This document shows, in pieces, positions 31,603-39,970 of a stretch of DNA of 64,000 nt. The position numbers and the translations under genes were made by a program. Below the pieces are notes generated by a model. That model saw only the letters and a program-made list of their open reading frames with translations, was not told where the DNA came from and ran no database searches. The DNA is taken from the NCBI GenBank assembly GCA_042408875.1, contig JBHOQS010000022.1, positions 248,001 through 312,000 of the forward strand, given 5' to 3'. The DNA comes from JBHOQS01 sp042408875. GTDB taxonomy: Bacteria > Chloroflexota > UBA11872 > JBHOQS01. Each line of letters opens with the position of its first letter. The stretch's first letter is position 1.

Positions 31603-31632
31603 AGTATATGCGTTCAGGTTCGGACATGTCAA
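31603..31632 (-). promoter_or_regulatory. lexA promoter
   Basis: On the minus strand TTGACA (31632-31627) and TATACT (31608-31603) are spaced 18 bp. The LexA box lies just downstream. The opposite strand here encodes the first residues of the MobA-like frame. Confidence 0.6.
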
Positions 31633-31634
31633 GT

Positions 31635-32270
31635 ATGTCAACTAGGAGGGGTGACGACGGTGCGCCGCGCCTGGGCGTGATCCTGCTCGCCGCAGGCGAG
31701 TCCACGCGCATGGGACGCCTCAAGGCGCTTCTGCCGTGGGGCAAGGCCGGCACCCTCCTGGAGTATCAACTGGACCAGCTTTCGAGTAGCCGGGCGACCG
31801 ACCTTGTGCTGGTGCTCGGGTACCAGGCTGAGGAGTTGAGCCGGCTGGCTGCCCGCTTCCCGCGGGTGCAGGTGGTCGTGAACGAGCACTACCGCGAAGG
31901 GCGTGCGACCTCGATTCGTGCCGGGGCTGCCGCGCTCTCTGATGGGCTGCGTGCTGTGGCAATCGTGGCTGTGGACCAGCCATGCCCGGCGTCATTGCTT
32001 GATTTTGTGTTCGCGGAGCACCTGCGTGGCGATGCCCTGATTACTATTCCGGCGTACCGCGGGGAGCGCGGCCATCCGCCGGTTTTCGATGGGGTACTCC
32101 TGCCGGAGCTACGTGCCGTAGATGATGCTACCGAAGGCCTGCGTGAGGTGCGCCGCCGCCACGCGGGCTCCGTGCGCCTGGTTGAGACGGACTCCCCTTT
32201 TGTGCTGCTGAACCTGAACCGGCCGGAGGACTACGCACAGGCGCTTGCCCTCGCGCAGGGCGATCCATAG
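31635..32270 (+). CDS. MobA-like NTP transferase (molybdenum cofactor cytidylyl/guanylyltransferase type)
   Basis: This protein of about 211 residues has the nucleotidyltransferase opening GVILLAAGESTRMGRLKALLPW (seen as GVILLAAG-x-STRMG with a conserved Lys). Later come VVVNEHYREGRATSIRAG and VAIVAVDQPCPASLLD, the metal-binding Asp region. This pattern is typical of MocA/MobA-like enzymes that nucleotidylate molybdopterin. No other molybdoenzyme genes lie nearby. The start is uncertain (ATG at 31626 or 31635); an AGGAGGGG at 31644 lies inside the frame. Confidence 0.75.
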   Translation: MSTRRGDDGAPRLGVILLAAGESTRMGRLKALLPWGKAGTLLEYQLDQLSSSRATDLVLVLGYQAEELSRLAARFPRVQVVVNEHYREGRATSIRAGAAALSDGLRAVAIVAVDQPCPASLLDFVFAEHLRGDALITIPAYRGERGHPPVFDGVLLPELRAVDDATEGLREVRRRHAGSVRLVETDSPFVLLNLNRPEDYAQALALAQGDP

Positions 32271-32276
32271 AGCTCA

Positions 32277-32296
32277 TCTCCAGCTCTCCCTGGAGA
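32277..32296 (+). terminator. Small hairpin after the MobA-like gene
   Basis: TCTCCAG (32277-32283) and CTGGAGA (32290-32296) form a 7-bp stem with a 6-nt loop, 7 bp after the stop. There is no T tract, so termination is only possible. Confidence 0.3.
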
Positions 32297-32350
32297 GAGC
32301 GCTCCCCGGAGAGCGGCCCCAATCCTCAGAGCGATTTCAGAGCCTGGCGG

Positions 32351-32533
32351 TGGGGGCGGATCTGGACCGGCGGTGGTGAGCAAGACGTCACCTCTGTGGA
32401 GGAAATCGCCCCCACCCGCAGCGACCAGATCAACGCCGCGTACCTCGCCAAATACCGCTGCTACGGAGCGCGCTCCGTAGATCCAATAGTGGGCCCTGGG
32501 GCGCACGCCACGACGCTCAAGCTCGTGCCGCGC
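32351..32533 (+). pseudogene. Relic of a DUF2255 protein (C-terminal part)
   Basis: One frame reads GRIWTGGGEQDVTSVEE...DQINAAYLAKYRCYGARSVD, then PIVGPGAHATTLKLVPR. This strongly resembles the second half of DUF2255 proteins (RAGG-x-x-KDVTF, AAYRAKYGRY, ATTLRLVPR). The N-terminal half is missing, no start codon with a ribosome site is present, and the frame runs past the normal end to 32581. It is therefore a decayed fragment in the 410-bp gap between the MobA-like gene and the MBL gene. Confidence 0.65.
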
Positions 32534-32683
32534 GCGACAAGCTCTTGGGCCAAGGCGTGCCGGTCCACTGCGCGAGGATGATCCGGGCCAGCACGCTTGG
32601 TGCCGGACCGTGATCGGCGGGCCGGCTTCGATGGCTCCCTCCGCAGCGATTGGGCTATGGTGTTGCATGCGCGCTTGTGTAGT

Positions 32684-33433
32684 TCATAAGATGCTCTGCG
32701 GCACGAGCAGGTTCACGAAGTGCTGGTGGGCCTGCTGGATGTGGCGCTGTCCATCGCGCAGCGAGAGCATACCGTGGCCGGGGAGCAGGCAGTCCACCTG
32801 GAGCCGGGCGAGGCGCTCCAGCGAGCGAGCATAGTTCGGAATCGAGCAGTCGGGCGTGTTCAGGAGCAGGATGCGCCCGCCCCAGAACACGGTGTCCCCG
32901 CAGAAGAGGTGGGCCCGCCCAGCGGCCTGCACTAGGAACGACATCAGCCCATCGCAGTGGCCCGGCGTGTCGATGGCCAGGACCTCTAAGTCGCCCACGC
33001 GGAACCTGTCCCCGTCGGCGAGCTCGACATCCACCGGACACGGCTCCAGGCGGTAGTCCGGGGGATAGAAGCCGCGCCGGCGGGCCGCGGTGAGGCTAAC
33101 AGCATCCTCATCGCCAGTGCGCAGCGCGTCCGCCCGCGCTCTGGAGAGATACACCCGCGCGCCGGTCTCGCGCCGCCATCGCGCCGTCCCACCGGCATGG
33201 TCGCCGTGCGCGTGGGTGAGCAGGATGTGGCCTACGCGATCGGGCGCGAAACCTGCCGCCACGATGTGCTGCCGGATCGCATCGTGGCCGAGCCCGGCGC
33301 CTGCGTCCACCAGCGCTAGCTCGCTGCCACCATCGAGCAGGTAGACGTGGCAGTCGTAGCGGTCGGTCAGATCGAAGCCGTTCTGACCGCTGCCGACTAG
33401 CCACACACGCTCAGTGAGATGAAATGCCGGCAT
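32684..33433 (-). CDS. MBL-fold metallohydrolase
   Basis: This 249-residue metallo-beta-lactamase-fold hydrolase has the zinc motif THAHGDHAGG (HxHxDH at about 74-79), a third ligand His in IDTPGHCDGLMSF, an Asp in FCGDTVFW, and the final His in LLPGHGML. Family members include glyoxalase II-like thioesterases and lactonases; the substrate is not assignable. The ATG at 33433 has AGGAGGG 6 nt upstream, which rules out the long upstream open frame (antisense to nothing, but lacking similarity). The next upstream gene on the strand is a Gfo/Idh oxidoreductase. Confidence 0.85.
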   Translation of the reverse strand: MPAFHLTERVWLVGSGQNGFDLTDRYDCHVYLLDGGSELALVDAGAGLGHDAIRQHIVAAGFAPDRVGHILLTHAHGDHAGGTARWRRETGARVYLSRARADALRTGDEDAVSLTAARRRGFYPPDYRLEPCPVDVELADGDRFRVGDLEVLAIDTPGHCDGLMSFLVQAAGRAHLFCGDTVFWGGRILLLNTPDCSIPNYARSLERLARLQVDCLLPGHGMLSLRDGQRHIQQAHQHFVNLLVPQSIL

Positions 33434-33591
33434 CGAGACCCTCCTGCGATACGCCGGCAGGCGTCGGATCCAGAGACTGGCGTGAGTTGCCATGCCGTCC
33501 AGACAGGTACCTGAGGGCGCTGCCGCCCGACCCCATCCGAGCCTGCTCCGCGGTCTTGCTGCACGATGGCAAAGGCGTCGCCTCGCGTACG

Positions 33592-34590
33592 CTACTGCTC
33601 TACGGGCGACAGGGCAACCGCCTGACCGGTCTCGGTGCAGCGCTGGATCGCATCGAGCACTGCCAGGACCGTCAGGTTCTGGCGGCCGCTGGTGGGCGGC
33701 TCGACAGCTTCGGTGACGTAGCGGTAGAACTGCTGCGCTAGTTCCTGCTCGGGGCTGTGCGGCAGCGGCGGGTCCAGCTCTAGAGGCTGCTCGCCCTCGC
33801 GCGTGGCCAGGAAGAGCCTTCCCTGCTGGCCATAGCCCCGGCTGATCAGCGCGCCGTGCGCGCACTCCACGCGGAACTGGAAGTCGTTCGCCCGCGCGTT
33901 CGACGTGCCCATGTACGTGGCATATACCGGGCCCTCGCACTCGATGAGAGCCGCGACAGTCGAGGGGGAGGGCCAGTCCTCCCAGGCAGGCTGCACGCTC
34001 CAGCCCAGCACGCGCCGCGGCCGGCGCTGCAGCACGGCCAGCAGCGTGTCGATCTGATGCACACCCTGCTGCCACAGGTGCATGTGCGGACTATAAGGGT
34101 ACGGTGCGCCGCGGGCTTTGTGATGCACCATGGTGCAGAACCCAGGCGCGCCGTACGTCTCCTCCGCCAGCAGCCGGCCCATGGTGCGGTAGACGGTCGC
34201 GTAGCGGTCGTTCTGCGTCACCATGATGCGCAGGCTCCGCTGCTCGGCAAGCTCTACTAACTCCTGCGCCTCGGCCAGATCGCAGGTAAACGGCTTTTCC
34301 ACATAGACGTGTTTGCCGGCCTCGAGAGCAGTGCGTACGAACTGCGTGTGCAGCCGCGCTGGAGTGACCACAACCACTACGTCCGGCCGCGTGTGCTCGA
34401 TAGCGTCTTCCAGGCGCTGGAAGCAGGCGGATTCCGGCAGGCCGGTCAGCTCGCGCGCCTGAGCCAGAAACTCGTCCGAGATATCCACCAAGGCTACCGG
34501 GCGAAACTGCGGTGATCCGGCAAACACGCGCAGATGGGCCTTGCCGCGCCCCCCCACACCAATATGGACCGACGTCAGCACAGTATCCAA
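33592..34590 (-). CDS. Gfo/Idh/MocA family oxidoreductase
   Basis: This NAD(P)-dependent oxidoreductase of about 332 residues has the Rossmann opening HIGVGGRGKAHLRVF (GxGxxG-like), VALVDISDEFL, VVVVTPARLHTQFV, and the conserved EKP motif in GKHVYVEKPFTCDLAEAQEL with its catalytic Lys. The C-terminal domain carries HLWQQGVHQIDTLLAVL (the H-x-x-D-like substrate motif). The best ribosome site, AGGAGG, is 8 nt before a TTG at 34590, so a TTG start is likely; a GTG at 34599 sits too close to it. It is co-directional with the MBL gene 158 bp downstream. Confidence 0.85.
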   Translation of the reverse strand: MDTVLTSVHIGVGGRGKAHLRVFAGSPQFRPVALVDISDEFLAQARELTGLPESACFQRLEDAIEHTRPDVVVVVTPARLHTQFVRTALEAGKHVYVEKPFTCDLAEAQELVELAEQRSLRIMVTQNDRYATVYRTMGRLLAEETYGAPGFCTMVHHKARGAPYPYSPHMHLWQQGVHQIDTLLAVLQRRPRRVLGWSVQPAWEDWPSPSTVAALIECEGPVYATYMGTSNARANDFQFRVECAHGALISRGYGQQGRLFLATREGEQPLELDPPLPHSPEQELAQQFYRYVTEAVEPPTSGRQNLTVLAVLDAIQRCTETGQAVALSPVEQ

Positions 34591-34960
34591 GGCCGCCACC
34601 TCCTCTCATAGTTCCTGGCCGATCTGCAGGGGCCACAAGCGCGGCGATCGGCTATCGGGGATCCTCCGGCGTGATTTTCACCTGGATCGAGCGTGCCGCG
34701 CACGGCTCGGTAGGGACGAAAGATTTTTTCCCCAATCCCTGCAACTGCGGTATGGCAAACCGGCTGCAGGCTAGCACAGTCCCCGGCCTGCTGCAACGGG
34801 TGTACTTCTTTCCTACATGCGGCTAGGCCGCACAGCCGCACACTTCTCTGGCAGTCCAGAGCCACCGTAGCATACAGGTATGGCTCTCTGTTAGCTCGGT
34901 GTACGCGGGGCGACCGCCTTCCGGCGGCGTGCCGGCGTAGACCGTGCGAGGATGTGACTG
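34591..34960. other. 370-bp divergent intergenic region
   Basis: This region lies between the oxidoreductase and the GT-C-like operon. It holds an inverted repeat AGAGCCA (34858-34864)/TGGCTCT (34881-34887) with a 16-nt loop and no convincing gene or promoter match. Confidence 0.4.
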
Positions 34961-36604
34961 ATGGAACGCCTGGCCTTGACCCGATCTGAGAGACGCGGTG
35001 TGGCAACTGCGCCGCCCTGGCTACCGGCCGCAGAGCGGCTCTGGGACTGCGCCTGGGACCGGATCGAGGCCCGGCCGCTCCTCTGGGCACTTGGCGCGGC
35101 GCTGCTTACGCCTGCGCTCTACCTGGGCTACTCGCTGGTCCTAAACCTCAGTACGCAACAGCCGCTGCTGCTGGCATACCCGCTGGACGATAGCTGGATC
35201 CACCAGGTCTTCGCCCGCAATCTCGCCACACGAGGCGAGCTCGCCTTCAATCCCGGCGAACCGTCGTCGGGCTCGACCTCGCTGCTCTGGACCGGCCTCC
35301 TAGCGGCAGGGTACGTGTTGAACGTGCCGCATCTGGCCTGGAGCTACCTGCTGGGCTGGCTGTGCTACCTCGCCACAGCGGGGCTGAGCTATCTGCTGGC
35401 ACGAGCCCTCTTCCCGGGCGAACGATCGCCGCGCCTGTACCTTGCAGCGCTGGGCCTGAGCTTGCTGGAGTGGCACCTGGCTTGGGCTACCTTCTCAGGA
35501 ATGGAAACGCTGCTCTTTACGGCCCTGAGCGTCCTCTCGCTCTGGCTCTGGGTGCGTCGCGCGCCCGCCGTCTGCCTGGGCGCCGCGCTAGGCGCCGCGA
35601 CCTGGGCACGTCCCGAAGGTGTACTCCTGGCAGGTCTGCTGCTCAGTGCACGGGCGGCCGGTGCAGCGATCCCCCGTATCTGCCGTATCTGCCGTATCTG
35701 CGCTCGCGCTGGCGAGCCTGCGGGTATGGCGCAGGGAAGCGACGAGAGCGAGCACACGCTCGCTGCTGCGCTGCTGAGTGGACTGGCCTGGCTCGCCGTC
35801 GTCGCCCCCCTGGCCTGGCTGAACTGGGTTTTAGGCGGCGCACCCTTTCCGCAGACCGTTGCAGCGAAGGGCTATGCCTACGGGCCGGTGGTAACCCTTC
35901 AGACCGTCACAACGTACCTGGCGCAGGCAGCCGCCGCGCTGTTGCCCGGGCCGCTCCTCCTCCTGGTGCCGCTCGCTGTCTACGCAGCAGCCGTGCGGCT
36001 GCGTGAGCGCAGCCTGCCGGCGTGGCCGGTCTATGCCTGGCCGGTGCTCCTGCTTGCCGTGTACGCCGTGCGCCTGCCGGCGGCCTACCACCACGGGCGG
36101 TATCTCATGCCGCTTGTGCCGGTGCTTGCCGTCCTCGGACTGGATGGCCTGCGGCTGTTCGTGGCGCGCTCTACCTTCGTTGTGCTCCCGAAGGCGCTGG
36201 CTGGACTGGCCACGGCTCTGGTGCTAGTCAGCTGGCTGAACGGTGCAGTGATCTACGCCTGGGATGTGCGCTTCATCACAGATCTGCAGGTCAAGGCCGC
36301 ACTCTGGGTGGCCGCGCACACGCGTGCGGACGACCTTGTGGCGACGCACGACATTGGGGCGATCGGCTACTTCGGGCGGCGCCGCGTGCTCGATATGGCA
36401 GGCCTGGTCACGCCGGAGACAGTGCGTTACCTGCATAGCCACGAGGCACTGCTGGACTACGTCCAGCGCGAGAACGCGGCCGTCGTGGTCAAATTCACCC
36501 GCTGGTTCCCGCTGATCTCAGAGCGGCTTGCCGGCCGCGAGGTGGCTCGCTTCCATTACCCGTATATCACCCAGGACGACATAGTGATCTATGCTCTCCG
36601 CTAG
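34961..36604 (+). CDS. Polytopic membrane protein, GT-C glycosyltransferase-like (1 of 4)
   Basis: This 547-residue membrane protein has a 55-residue cytoplasmic lead, a first helix (LGAALLTPALYLGYSLVL), and then an exoplasmic loop with YPLDDSWIHQVFARNLATRG. The paired Asp is at the usual catalytic position of GT-C enzymes using polyprenyl-phosphate sugars. About ten more helices follow, and a C-terminal segment (DLVATHDIGAIGYFGRRRVLD) seen in several bacterial ArnT-like proteins. An in-frame triple repeat of CCGTATCTG (35674-35700) adds three copies of an Arg-Ile-Cys-like unit. Its stop overlaps the next gene. Confidence 0.7.
   Translation: MERLALTRSERRGVATAPPWLPAAERLWDCAWDRIEARPLLWALGAALLTPALYLGYSLVLNLSTQQPLLLAYPLDDSWIHQVFARNLATRGELAFNPGEPSSGSTSLLWTGLLAAGYVLNVPHLAWSYLLGWLCYLATAGLSYLLARALFPGERSPRLYLAALGLSLLEWHLAWATFSGMETLLFTALSVLSLWLWVRRAPAVCLGAALGAATWARPEGVLLAGLLLSARAAGAAIPRICRICRICARAGEPAGMAQGSDESEHTLAAALLSGLAWLAVVAPLAWLNWVLGGAPFPQTVAAKGYAYGPVVTLQTVTTYLAQAAAALLPGPLLLLVPLAVYAAAVRLRERSLPAWPVYAWPVLLLAVYAVRLPAAYHHGRYLMPLVPVLAVLGLDGLRLFVARSTFVVLPKALAGLATALVLVSWLNGAVIYAWDVRFITDLQVKAALWVAAHTRADDLVATHDIGAIGYFGRRRVLDMAGLVTPETVRYLHSHEALLDYVQRENAAVVVKFTRWFPLISERLAGREVARFHYPYITQDDIVIYALR
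35674..35700 (+). repeat. 9-bp microsatellite inside a membrane gene
   Basis: Three exact copies of CCGTATCTG encode a repeated Cys-Arg-Ile-like tripeptide in a loop of the first GT-C-like protein. The 9-bp unit keeps the frame if copy number changes. Confidence 0.85.
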
Positions 36605-38312
36605 CCTGCTCCGTCTCCGCTGGCCTGCCGGCGCTCGCGCACAAGAACGCCAGTGCGGCGCTACCCCTGCTTTCGTAATTACAGGAGCAGAGTGGCGATG
36701 GGCAGTGACACTCTCGGTGGTTGTTCTAGCGCTCACTACGCTGCCGTATCTGCTGGCGTGGGCGCTGACCCCGCCGGGCCACCACTTTACCGGCTTCGTC
36801 GCCTACCTGTCCGACGGGAACACCTATCTGGCCAAGATGGAGCAGGGTCGTCGTGGTGCCTGGCTTTATACCCTGGCCTATTCGCCCGAGCCACATGATG
36901 GCGCCTTCGTATGGGGCTTGTACCTCCTGCTGGGCAAGCTCGCTGGCTTCCTGCAGCTCCCTAATATCCTTGTTTTGCATGCGGCGCGCCTTGCCGCGGC
37001 GCTAGCCGCCCTGCTGGCTGCGTACGCCTTCTACGCCTTCTTCACCGGCTCTGTCGCTCTGCGCCGGCTGGCCTTCCTGCTGGTCGCCTTCACCTCAGGG
37101 ACAGGATGGCTCTTCACGCTCTTGGGGGCCAGACAGCTTCTCGGGGAATTCCCGGCGGACCTGCATTTTCCAGACGCGACTCTGTTCTGGTCGATCTTTG
37201 CCTTTCCGAACTATTCGCTCTCCGTCGCGCTCATGCTGGCTTGTACACTGCTAGTGCTGCAGGCCTTCCGCCACAACAGCGTGCGCCCCTCGATCTGGGC
37301 CGGCCTGGCTGGCGCGGCGCTGGCAGTGACCCATCCCAGCATCCTGGTCGTATATGCGACTCTTGCACTCTACCTGCTCCTGCTGTGGTGGCGCCGCGGG
37401 CAAGTTCCCTGCCGTGAGGCTCTCCTCGCCCTGCCATTTGGCCTTCTCTCTGCACCAGCTGTGGCCTACGAGACCTGGGTGTTGCATGCCAACTGGGCCT
37501 TCAAGGCATTCACCGACCAGAACTTCAATTACTCACCCAGCGCGCTGAACCTGCTGATGAGCTTCGGCGCCGTGCTGTGGCTGGCCTGGAAAGGTGCGCC
37601 GGCGCTGTGGCGACGCTCACATACTGAGCCGGCAGTGCCGGTGATCTGGACCTTCCTGGTGCCCCTGCTGCTCTATGCGCCGCTGAGCGTGCAGCGCCGC
37701 TTCCTGGAGGGCTGGAATGTACCGATGAGCCTGCTGGTGGCGTACGGCCTGGCGACCTGGCTGCTGCCGCGCCTGCGCGCCGCACGCGCGCTTCGGGCGC
37801 TCGTGCTGTGCCGGCAGGGCGCGTACGACCCGCGCCGATGGAAGCGCTTCGTGGTCACCATAGCGCTGGTACTGCTGGTGCCTTCGAACATGATCATCCT
37901 GGCTGGCAGCGCGATGCTGGCAGCCGTGCGCGCGCCGCTAACCTATCTCTCGCCCGGCGAGAACGGGGCGCTGGAGTGGCTGCGCGCCAACTCGCGCTCT
38001 GAAGAGGTAGTCTTCTCCAGTATCGATATAGGCAATCGTATTCCAGCGCAGGCCGGTAACCGCGTGTTCTTCGGGCACTGGTCGGAGAGCATCTATGCCC
38101 GCGCAAAAGCCGAGCTCGTTGTACGCTTCTTCGGCGACCGCATGTCCGACGACGAGCGGCGCGAGCTCCTACGCCGTTATCGCATCGCCTACCTCTGGCA
38201 CGGCCGCGAAGAGCGCCGATTGGGCAGTCTCAATCCTGCCGAGATGCCATATCTTACTCCGGTGTACCGCAGCGACGACGTGACGCTATACCGTGTGGAG
38301 CTATCTCACTGA
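36591..38312 (+). CDS. Polytopic membrane protein, GT-C-like (2 of 4)
   Basis: This is a membrane protein of up to 573 residues with about ten hydrophobic helices. After the first helix (VTLSVVVLALTTLPYLLAWAL) an exoplasmic loop reads GHHFTGFVAYLSDGNTYLAKMEQGRRG, with an acidic residue where GT-C catalytic Asp sits. A soluble C-terminal part includes NRVFFGHWSESIYARAKAELVVRFFGD and YLWHGREERRLG. The ATG at 36591 lies within the previous gene (14-nt overlap). Its first 35 residues look non-native, so a later start near 36708 is possible. Confidence 0.65.
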   Translation: MLSASLLRLRWPAGARAQERQCGATPAFVITGAEWRWAVTLSVVVLALTTLPYLLAWALTPPGHHFTGFVAYLSDGNTYLAKMEQGRRGAWLYTLAYSPEPHDGAFVWGLYLLLGKLAGFLQLPNILVLHAARLAAALAALLAAYAFYAFFTGSVALRRLAFLLVAFTSGTGWLFTLLGARQLLGEFPADLHFPDATLFWSIFAFPNYSLSVALMLACTLLVLQAFRHNSVRPSIWAGLAGAALAVTHPSILVVYATLALYLLLLWWRRGQVPCREALLALPFGLLSAPAVAYETWVLHANWAFKAFTDQNFNYSPSALNLLMSFGAVLWLAWKGAPALWRRSHTEPAVPVIWTFLVPLLLYAPLSVQRRFLEGWNVPMSLLVAYGLATWLLPRLRAARALRALVLCRQGAYDPRRWKRFVVTIALVLLVPSNMIILAGSAMLAAVRAPLTYLSPGENGALEWLRANSRSEEVVFSSIDIGNRIPAQAGNRVFFGHWSESIYARAKAELVVRFFGDRMSDDERRELLRRYRIAYLWHGREERRLGSLNPAEMPYLTPVYRSDDVTLYRVELSH

Positions 38313-39970
38313 TGGGCGCGTCCATCACATCCCCCGGTCATGTCTCCATAGCCGGTGTGGCCCTAAGGCTGCGCAGCCTCCGCTGCGCAGCTGGCATCCT
38401 TGGCTGGCCGCTGCTGGTGTACACGCTGGCGCTTGTCGTGCGGCTGGCCACCATGCTGTTCGTCAGCCACCCCGGCTACATGGACGCGTACTACTACTAC
38501 CACGTAGCCGAGAACGTCACCCGCGGGCGCGGGCTCATCGAGCAGTTCGCCTGGCATTACCAGAACCACCCGGCCGGGCTGCCGCAGCCGAGCAACGCCT
38601 ACTGGATGCCACTGGCCTCGCTGGTGAGCGTCCCGACGATGTGGTTACTAGGCCCAGGCTTCCGGGGAGCCCAACTCGCACACGTCCTGCTCTCGTCGTT
38701 CCTGCCGGTGCTTACCTACTTGTACGCGCGGGCGCTGCTGGGAGCTGGACAGCCAGCACGGCTGGCCGCGCTGCTCACGATTTTCAGCGGAACCTACTTC
38801 GTGTACTGGGTCAATACTGATAACTTCACGCCGTTCGCCCTGGCCGGCGCGGGCGCCCTGATGCTCGCGGGCATTGGCGAGCCGTGCCCCGGGCGATGGT
38901 GGCTCCTGGCGCTGTCTGGTATCCTCATTGCATTGGCTCACCTGGCACGAGCCGACGGCGTCTTACTATTGCTAGTGGTGCCTGCCATGGCGTGGGTACA
39001 CTGGCATCGGCTCTGTCGCAGCAACCTGGCGGCCTGTGCGGCGAACTCTTATGCCTGGAAAGCCGTGGCCGCAGCAGCGGCGCTCTATCTCCTGGTGATG
39101 CTGCCGTGGCTCGCGCGCAATCTACTGACCTTCGGCCGCCTCCTCCCTGCCGGCGGTAGCACGCCGTTCATGCGCGAGTACAACGAGCTATTCTCCTACG
39201 CGTTCACGCCATCGCCTGCCTACTACCTGGGCTGGGGCCTGCCCAACATCCTGCGCTCCAAGCTCGAGGCTCTGTGGCTCAATCTGGTGGCTCAGCTTCA
39301 GGGCACGCACTACTATCTCCTGCCGCTCTGTGTACTGGGGGCCTGGCGGCTGCGGCGCGATGCCCGGACCTGGCCCTTCGCCCTGTATTTCCTGATGCTC
39401 CTCGGGGCGATGACACTGGTCTTCACCTTCCCGGGCCCGCGAGGGGCAACGTTCCATTCAGCATCAGCCCTGCTGCCATACTACTACACGACGGCGGCCG
39501 CCGGGCTGGGAGAGGCAGTGCAGCTCGCGGCGCGGCGGCTGCGGCACTGGAACCCGCCGGTGGCCACGCGGAACTTCGGGTACGTGCTGCTCGCCTTCGC
39601 TGCTGCGCTGGCCGTAGGCTTTGGCGTGCGCAATGTGCGCGACTGGAACCGCCATCTGGCGCAGTACCGCGCTGTGGCCGCGGCGCTCCCGCCGGGCAGC
39701 GAACGCGCGCGGGTCATGGCCGCTGATCCGCCCGGCTTCTTGTACGCCAGCGGACGCCAAAGCCTGGCGATTCCCAACGATGGCTACCCGGCCTTGCTGG
39801 CCGCTGCAGCAAAGTACGGCGTGGACTACCTGATCGTAGAGCCGGCTAGACCGGACTACCTCACCACCCTGCTGCGCGGCGAATACAGCGGCCAGGAGTT
39901 CCAGGCGATCGCTACGGTCGGTGAAGCGCGCATCTATCGCATTCAGCAGGCCAGGGGGTCGGGCGAATGA
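38312..39970 (+). CDS. Polytopic membrane protein, GT-C glycosyltransferase-like (3 of 4)
   Basis: This 552-residue membrane protein has first helix LLVYTLALVVRLATMLFV and loop HPGYMDAYYYYHVAENVTRGRGL with the candidate catalytic Asp. Roughly eleven helices follow and then a C-terminal domain (ERARVMAADPPGFLYASGRQ). The layout matches the first and fourth genes of the set, so they are probably paralogues. The start codon overlaps the upstream stop (TGATG), indicating coupled translation. Confidence 0.7.
   Translation: MGASITSPGHVSIAGVALRLRSLRCAAGILGWPLLVYTLALVVRLATMLFVSHPGYMDAYYYYHVAENVTRGRGLIEQFAWHYQNHPAGLPQPSNAYWMPLASLVSVPTMWLLGPGFRGAQLAHVLLSSFLPVLTYLYARALLGAGQPARLAALLTIFSGTYFVYWVNTDNFTPFALAGAGALMLAGIGEPCPGRWWLLALSGILIALAHLARADGVLLLLVVPAMAWVHWHRLCRSNLAACAANSYAWKAVAAAAALYLLVMLPWLARNLLTFGRLLPAGGSTPFMREYNELFSYAFTPSPAYYLGWGLPNILRSKLEALWLNLVAQLQGTHYYLLPLCVLGAWRLRRDARTWPFALYFLMLLGAMTLVFTFPGPRGATFHSASALLPYYYTTAAAGLGEAVQLAARRLRHWNPPVATRNFGYVLLAFAAALAVGFGVRNVRDWNRHLAQYRAVAAALPPGSERARVMAADPPGFLYASGRQSLAIPNDGYPALLAAAAKYGVDYLIVEPARPDYLTTLLRGEYSGQEFQAIATVGEARIYRIQQARGSGE

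Noticed and set aside
32231..32668. 145-codon minus-strand frame in the gap after the MobA-like gene
   Set aside because: Pro/Arg-rich, no ribosome site, and it opposes the readable DUF2255 relic on the plus strand.
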